The notes beneath the pieces are model-generated. The model saw only the letters and a list, made by a program, of their open reading frames with translations. It had not been told where the DNA came from and did no database searches. A program made the position numbers and the translations under genes. This document shows positions 57,644-64,000 of a stretch of 64,000 nucleotides of DNA, in pieces. Location: the NCBI RefSeq assembly GCF_023159225.1, contig NC_063181.1, positions 22,160,073-22,224,072 on the forward strand, read 5' to 3'. Each line of letters starts with the position of its first letter. Within the stretch, counting starts at the first letter, position 1. This DNA comes from Perognathus longimembris pacificus. Lineage: Eukaryota > Chordata > Mammalia > Rodentia > Heteromyidae.

Positions 57644-57842
57644 ATTTAGTTTTTTTGCCAGTCCTGTGGCTTGAACTCAGCACCTGATCACTGTCTCTGG
57701 CTTCTTTTTGCTCAAGTCTAGCACTCTATGACTTGAGCCACAGTGCTGCTTCTGGATTTTTCTATATATGTGGTGCTGAGGAATCTAACCCAAGGCTTCA
57801 TACCTATAAGGCAAGCGCTCTACCACTAGGCCATATTCTCAC
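57644..57842 (-). mobile_element. IDL-Geo SINE, host of the full-length L1
   Basis: The dimeric SINE is complete on the minus strand: the ID-like head is complemented as 'ccactaggccatattctcac' and the Geo half as 'gccagtcctgtggcttgaac'. Its A-rich tail is cut by the L1 insertion at 57631-57643, and its other flanking duplication now lies at 50100-50110. Confidence 0.9.
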
Positions 57843-57853
57843 CAAATACCATA

Positions 57854-58351
57854 GATTTCAACAAGAGAAAAATATGAGAATGATCTTTCAGCCTTATGGA
57901 AGAATATTTTTCAGAGTGAGGTTTGACTCCAGTAGCCATCATTGGTAAGGATGGGCGTTCTGACGCATGTCTGAAAGAGTGCACTTACTTTTGGCCCACA
58001 CTGCAGAGTGTTAATTAGAAATATAACCCACAGTGCAGCATTGTTAATTTAAAAGGTGAGTGGCCCAGGAGAACTCAGCCATCTTAAATGGATTAGTGCC
58101 ACCATTGTGGAAATAGGTTTACTATAGCAGGTATTAGCACCTTATAAGTGAACAATCTTGCCCAGTGTATGCTTGTGTACACATGCACATGTGTACATGT
58201 GCACACACATACACACATACACACACATACTTTTTTCTCCATCTTTAGCTGTAGCAGGACACAACAAGAAATCATTGGATCCTTCCAGCTTCCATAACCA
58301 TGAGCCAATAAATTCCATTTCAACATACATCATTCAGTCTGAGCTATTCTT
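57854..58351. other. unique sequence with a (CA)-rich tract
   Basis: A complex ACACATAC/CACATG tract occupies about 58165-58230. Nothing else was recognised. Confidence 0.5.
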
Positions 58352-58466
58352 TAGTTTTTTGGTTGTTGTTGTTGTTTTCCAGAGTTGAGGACCAAACACA
58401 GGGCTTTGCACTCACCAGGCAGGCACTCTTCCACTGAGCTAAATCCCCAGCCCCTCAGCTATTCTT
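58342..58466 (-). mobile_element. ID-like monomeric SINE with short duplication
   Basis: The body at 58352-58456 is the complement of a tRNA-derived ID-type element ('gaccaaacacagggctttgc', 'cttccactgagctaaatccc') with a T/TTG-rich tail side. The direct repeat agctattctt flanks it at 58342-58351 and 58457-58466. The Geo half is absent. Confidence 0.82.
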
Positions 58467-58659
58467 CATAGAATATGTGAGTGTGTTCCCCAAATCCTGA
58501 AATTGGCTGAGCCCTTCTTCCTGGGACAATGACATGTGAGAGGGACTTATCCACTGTCCACCTTTGCCACCAACCTCTTCAACCAGAGCAATCATACTCA
58601 TATTACTCTTCTACACAAGGCTTTTAGTTAACATTTTCTTTGAAAAAATAGTTCTGAGA

Positions 58660-58694
<35 letters not shown>

Positions 58695-59654
58695 ATGTAT
58701 GCATGCTAGAATGTAAACACAAAAAAGACAAGACTTGTATTTTTCTCCATAGTTCTTTTTATCATTTCTAGTCTTCCTCTTGTTACATTCCAATAATTTT
58801 ACCAATCTAATATCAGATCAGTCTGCATGCTCCATCTATATTTTATGTTAGTTTACCATAGCTGTTTAAGCAAAACAGCAAAGATCACTGCATGATTTAA
58901 ATAGAACTTTGTTGCTTCACAGTTCTGGAAGCCAGAACTCAGAGGTCAAGTTATGAGCAGGGCTGTTTTGTTCGGAGTTCAGCTCAGCCCAGAGCTCTCT
59001 CTTAGACTACAGAATTTCCCTGGCTTGTGGCAACACAAGTCCTCTAATTATATCATATCTTCCCCAGGTCTGTATCTAAATTCTCTCTCTTATGGAGGCA
59101 TTAGGCATATTGTATTAGAGATCAGTGCTATATCACTATGACCTGACACTACTATGCAATGAACTTATTCAGAAATAATGTATCATTCTGGGCAGTAAGG
59201 GTTAGAACTTGAACATATCGATTTTGTATGGACATAATCAAAGCAGTAACAATTTCTTTCCCTTCTTCCATTGCTCTTGCTCTTCATTCTCTCTAGTGTG
59301 CCCTTAGACATACTCTACCTGTGACTCTGACTCAAGGACTTCAACTCCCATAATATCAGAAAGTTAAACTTAACTTACACTTTAATAGATGGATCCCTTT
59401 TCATGTTGTCCCTTCTCCTCAAAAATAGTAGAGCCAGATAGATGATATTCCCCATTGCCTAATGGAACACTTGAGTCAAAGTAACATCCACTAATAGATA
59501 AATAATGGAAAACAGAGGCTTTCTTACAACTAAGAGTTTTCAGGAACAAAGAGGTCAACTGGAGACAGTTGTGCCTACAGTAACCTAGCCTTGATTACAT
59601 AGTACAAAATTGAATTCCTTCCCTCATAAGAAAGTAGAAGCCAGAATTTATTAA
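58467..59654. other. unique sequence with a (GT)n tract
   Basis: A GT array of about 28 bp is at 58665-58692. No coding feature is supported. Confidence 0.5.
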
Positions 59655-59860
59655 TGATCCATTTTATGCTGGATACTACTCTGATACTTTATACATGAAT
59701 GCATTTAATCATCATCACAACCCTAGGAGGTAATACAATTATCATCTGCCTTTATTTGAAGAGAGGTTAAGAAACTTCTTCATGATTCTACATCACCCAG
59801 TGATTTCTCTGGAGTTGTATTAAGGGTGTTGGGCTTCAGTATATGTGTATGCCTAGTCCA
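59655..59860 (-). repeat. MIR SINE
   Basis: Reverse-oriented MIR order: 'tatgctggatactactctga', 'aatcatcatcacaaccctag', 'gaggtaatacaattatcatc', then 'gaagagaggttaagaaactt'. It is the best preserved MIR in the window. Confidence 0.85.
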
Positions 59861-61147
59861 CACTACAAGTTACTTGACTTTTAAGGAGACACGCAATTTG
59901 TTAAGTCATACACTCAATTTCTAATGGATTTTTATTTTTAACAGAGTCTTAGTGCAAATCACAAGAACTAAGATTAGGATTTTAGTAAAGACATGTTCTC
60001 CTCTTCCTCCCTGTTCTACACTGTCCCAATGTCCCCATATTCAGACTTGAACTCACTTAAACATCCTATTCATGTCAGCACTTGAGGTACCTAAGAAAAG
60101 CAGTTGCTTCTTTTCCTTATCTGACTTCCAAACCTGGAGACATGGTCCATCTGATTTCTTACTCAGTGAATTGGCCTAACCTTGACTTTGGTGTGCATAG
60201 ATAAAGGCATCTCTATCAATGTTATGACTGTGTTGAAATTCTTGTTTGATAGGACTTCTCCAAGGAGCTCAGACCTACATCTACTTGATGAAATACTTCA
60301 AATCAACAGCAACAAGTTGAAACTTTGCCTAGAAAGGCTGTAAAATATAGCTTTACTAGAAAGCTATTAATAAGAGCCATCTTATGATTATTCTGTTAAA
60401 AGGCAGTTTACATTTTCTAATTTTAGAAATGAGATTTGCTGTCATAGATTATCCAAAAGTATACCTTAGCCAAGAAAAATGTGGAAGACAAACAGCCTGT
60501 AATGCTACTTCTAGAAATTGATCTTTCTACTCAAGTTAAATAGATTGCAAGTATTGATTAATACTTTGTAATGAATACCATTTCATAATTCTTAATTAAC
60601 CACTCAGTAATATTTAATGGAAATGATAAAGTGTAATATATATAAGCATGAAAAATGGGAAGGTAAAAGGTTTTCTCCCTTAGTCTCATTGTGGTAAAAA
60701 AAAAATTATTAAGAGTGACCAGTTTGTTATCATGTTTTCTTCTCTGGTAATTCTAGATTATTAATGTCCCAAAGCACAAAGTGATACCACACTATTAATT
60801 CACTTTGCCTTGAAATGATTTATAATACAATTTAAGAACCATGCGTTGTCGCAGTTTTAAATTGATTGTAACCCAGCCTAGTGAAAGATAAAGCACAGAC
60901 AAGGTCTCTTATAGAAATGGAGAAAAAAAATCCACTCTGTATTTTTTGAAGACATTAGCAAGATTAATATTAACTTTGCTGTAAATTTCTGATGCAAAGT
61001 AAGAGAAAAAGGAATTCTATTTGATGGTAGACCATTGAATATTGTAGGTATTTCACCAGTGTGTAACATTCAAGAGAAAAGAGGAGCAATAAAGATACAC
61101 ATAGAGAACTTTGCATATAGAGTCTTCACATACCGAACTATTAGAAG

Positions 61148-61150
<3 letters not shown>
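59861..61150. other. unique AT-rich sequence, nothing recognised
   Basis: No supported feature was seen. Confidence 0.5.

Positions 61151-61186
<36 letters not shown>
61151..61186. repeat. (GT)n microsatellite
   Basis: A 36-bp GT array. Confidence 0.95.
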
Positions 61187-61874
61187 GTAAGAAGAGCCCT
61201 GAATTTAAATGAGCCATTTATGTCTCTGCTGCCCTAGGGCAAGAACAAGGTACATTAATAATGCAGTGTTTATTTGAAATATTTTATTATAACACACGTT
61301 TATTACTAAAAAAAAAATCTAAACAGCAGCAGAAGAGAAAAAGAGCCAGTTTTGTACAGGTTCAGCATTCTGGATAAGTTATTTTCAAAATAGGATTCTT
61401 GGTAAATTATATCATTTCCTTCAATACTTCACCTGTGACACTATAAATAATACATATTTATTTAAGTAGTGGTATTATACACTGCGATTTGTGTTGTACA
61501 TAATTTATAGAAAGTGATCTTCTCGTGTAGGTGGGTAATGTTCTCCATGAAAACAAGTGATTAGAATTAGAAAGTGATGAAGAACCCAGACAGTGAACTC
61601 ACATGAGTCAAAGTAAATTAGACCCTTCACAAGTGACTTAATATTTCCCCAAATTGCAACCAACTTGCCTTGTATTATGAATAGGAATCAGCTATTAACA
61701 GCTCTCATAAGTGAATTAACTCCTATGTTAAGTACATATAAAGCCATATGAGAATGACATTATACTTAGTCCTCAGGAAGAGATTGCCACATACAAGCTA
61801 TCTTTTCTGGCAGAGACAGAATGCCAATGTTTAACCTCATTCGGATCTTCTCCAGGAAATGGGCAGAGCATCAT
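61187..61874. other. unique AT-rich sequence, nothing recognised
   Basis: No supported feature was seen. Confidence 0.5.
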
Positions 61875-62060
61875 CTTGGGAGAAAACAGATCTAAATGAC
61901 TCATGGCTTAACTGTTTATTACTTGTATGATTTGGGGCAAGGTTTTTCACCTTCCCGAGTTCTACTTCCACGTCTAAACAATAATACCTGCCTTGCACAG
62001 TCAGGAGGGGAATAAAATGAGAAAACTCTCTTAGCACTTGATGCTCAGCAAACATGATTT
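61875..62060 (+). repeat. MIR SINE
   Basis: Sense MIR order: 'gtatgatttggggcaaggtt', 'tttcaccttcccgagttcta', then 'aataatacctgccttgcaca' and 'cttagcacttgatgctcagc'. Confidence 0.75.
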
Positions 62061-62329
62061 TATTTCCTGCTTTGGCCCCAGAAGCCCAAGCGCAGCGCAG
62101 TCGTTATTGCATAGTGGTTGAGGACACTTGCTTATTTGCCCCCTCTGTTCCCAGACTGTTGGTTATTCCTGGAAGAAAACCTACTTTTTCATATTTGTAC
62201 TTCCTGTGGTGAGCAGATGGATGAGAATGTTGAACAAGATGCACTATATTCATGAACTGCTTTTCTGAATGGGAACTTCTTTGTCCAACTACTTAAACGT
62301 AAGTCTTTAAGTAGAATCATATGAATACA

Positions 62330-62850
62330 AGCAATCTTGATCAATGTCACCCCTTTCATTATTCTCCCTCATCCCTCCCAAACCCATGCCTTCCTCAGTT
62401 TTCTTAATTTTGTAGAACGCACTTTGAAAAATTCCTCTCTACATTCTTCTAGCCTTTCTGCTCTTGATTACACCTCCTTTCCACCACTTTTAGATACCAG
62501 ATTCCTGCTATTCCTTTTGTTGGACTGTGAGTTAGCCTTCCTAAGGAATTAGGCCATTTGAATTCTTCCCTGAATCTACCATATTTTGGTTAACACATTG
62601 TGTACTCTTCAATCCAATGCTGACGTACATGTTTATATGTTTATAGATTAATTATAGCTTCAACGTATCAGAGAAAACATATATCCTTTGTTTCTGGGCC
62701 TGACTTCACTTAACATGATTTTGTTCCCCCAAGTACTTTCATTTCTTTGCAAGTTTGCCTCACTGTCTCTGACGAGTTTGCCATTAGTCTGGCCATGAGT
62801 AGAATTTCTTCCCCATCTTTGGTACATGAGGTAAATTGTCTCTCAGAATT
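62330..62850 (-). mobile_element. old LINE-1 3' end, antisense
   Basis: The plus strand shows antisense L1 features: C-rich 'tcatccctcccaaacccatg', 'ctttgtttctgggcctgact', 'tcacttaacatgattttgtt' and 'acttccatttctttgcaag'-like text. Boundaries are approximate and divergence is high. Confidence 0.6.
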
Positions 62851-64000
62851 GAAAGAAATACAAAGAGGTCTTTCCTCCTCTTTTGTCTAGTAAACAGATA
62901 GCATCTCTTGAAAATTGCTTAGGTTTGCATTTGAGTTGTATCATCAAATTAGAGACTTCAAAATGACATCATCTGACTAATATATCCAATTCACATAGCT
63001 TTTAAACAGAGGCTTATTGGAATGTTAAAAATGATCTGTTGAAAGTCTTTGCCTCATTATACGTTGGGAATCTGGAGTTAGAAATGAATAAATAAAAGCC
63101 AAACCACTTACTTTGGTCATGACTTCTCAGAAGCCTTACAAGGCTATTGTGCATTGTGAAATTTCAGAAAGATAACTCAGCAGGCAGCATTTCACAAAAC
63201 TCCTAGAATATATGAGTGCTTCCCCCAAACAGAACCTTAGAATGATGGTTTGGGAAAGTAGACACTTGAGACCACTGATATATATTTTGGACCAGAATTA
63301 GTCTGAGTGGACAGTACTGTCTTCAGCGAGTCAGTATGATTTTCAATTAGTATTTCTGACCATGCTTAGAATAACATTGCATTTTTAAATTGTCTTACTT
63401 AAAAAAAAGTTATTACCAGAAATTACATAGAAAAAATTATAGTTGGGACTCTTTATATATGTTTTGCATAGTCATCAAGTTTTCTCAAATTGCTCTTTTT
63501 TTAACTCAAAAATTCAATTAGAAACAAATTCAATATCTTTAACATTGCCCCATAAATCACTCTAACCTCTACTTCAAGTGTTGTAGACACCAAAGCTCCT
63601 CAAATAAAATTTATTTGATGGTAATAATTTGGAGCCTTATAGAGTTCTCATGTGGATTACAAACTAAACTCCAAGTCTAGGTCTGTGTGCCCTGATGTAC
63701 TTGCCTGCATCCAGGTTTATTTGAATTGAAATTAATTCCCAGAAATATTATTGAATCAAAGAACACCTAGAATGCCCTCTTGAATTCTTACCTTATAAGA
63801 TTGGTTCTTTATGTGAAAGACAGAGCTTATTTTTAAGTAATCATTCATATTTTATAACATGAACCATTTCCTTGCAGTTTGGAAAATGAGTTATATTGGA
63901 AGAATTGTGGCTTCTAGGTAGTAATAAATATGAATGTTTCATATGGTATTTTTCTATTGTTTCAGAACTTAGCGATTGACTTTGAGATTTCTTTTTTTAG
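62851..64000. other. unique AT-rich sequence, nothing recognised
   Basis: No supported feature was seen. The last bases form a pyrimidine run ending in AG, which could by chance resemble a splice acceptor. Confidence 0.5.

Noticed and set aside
57228..57674. 148-codon plus-strand open frame
   Set aside because: It lies antisense in the GC-rich L1 5' UTR and runs into a SINE; no domain is visible.
63980..64000. splice acceptor at the window end
   Set aside because: A pyrimidine run ending in AG is common by chance, and the exon that would follow is outside the window.

Overview
This window looks like mammalian nuclear DNA from a rodent: AT-rich, intron-scale non-coding sequence, full of (CA)n, (GT)n, (GA)n and poly(T) tracts, SINEs, LINE-1 copies and ancient mammalian repeats (MIR, MER5-like hAT elements, an L2-like LINE remnant). 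The diagnostic element is a dimeric SINE with a tRNA-Ala/ID-like left half and a 'Geo' right half. As I recall, this IDL-Geo family is restricted to Geomyoidea (kangaroo rats, pocket mice, pocket gophers), so I infer a geomyoid rodent. I find no intact host protein-coding gene, tRNA, rRNA or CRISPR array; the window reads as a gene desert or the inside of very long introns.

Layout. 1-11.5 kb: unique AT-rich sequence with MIR, an hAT element, three B1-Geo chimeric SINEs, GT and GGA repeats and a possible solo LTR. 11.56-12.94 kb: a 5'-truncated minus-strand L1 with a 14-bp target-site duplication. 13-25 kb: IDL-Geo SINEs (one with a perfect 16-bp duplication), B1/ID fragments and large CA and GA microsatellites. 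25.8-27.7 kb: an L2-like reverse transcriptase remnant and two old L1 3' ends. 28-46 kb: mostly unique sequence with a young IDL-Geo SINE (31.5 kb), a possible LTR (33.3 kb), MER5-like elements, MIRs and a quiet, homeobox-motif-rich block near 42.3-42.9 kb. 46.3-48.95 kb: an intronless, frameshifted retrocopy of the zinc transporter gene SLC39A11 (minus strand), with its long 3' UTR, AATAAA signal and short A tail. 49-57.85 kb: an old L1 3' end with nested SINEs, then a near full-length 7.5-kb minus-strand L1 (5' UTR, ORF1, ORF2, 3' UTR) that landed in the A-rich tail of an older IDL-Geo SINE and split it from its target-site duplication. 57.9-64 kb: unique sequence, an ID-like SINE, MIRs and an old L1 3' end.

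The only protein-like signals are the SLC39A11 retrocopy and the L1 open reading frames, and all are broken. The L1 copies are the plausible source of the machinery that mobilised the SINEs and the retrocopy. I found no convincing new biological system. The most informative items are the nested L1-in-SINE insertion, the B1-Geo chimeric SINE series, the tRNA-like promoter boxes in the Geo half, and the SLC39A11 retrocopy.
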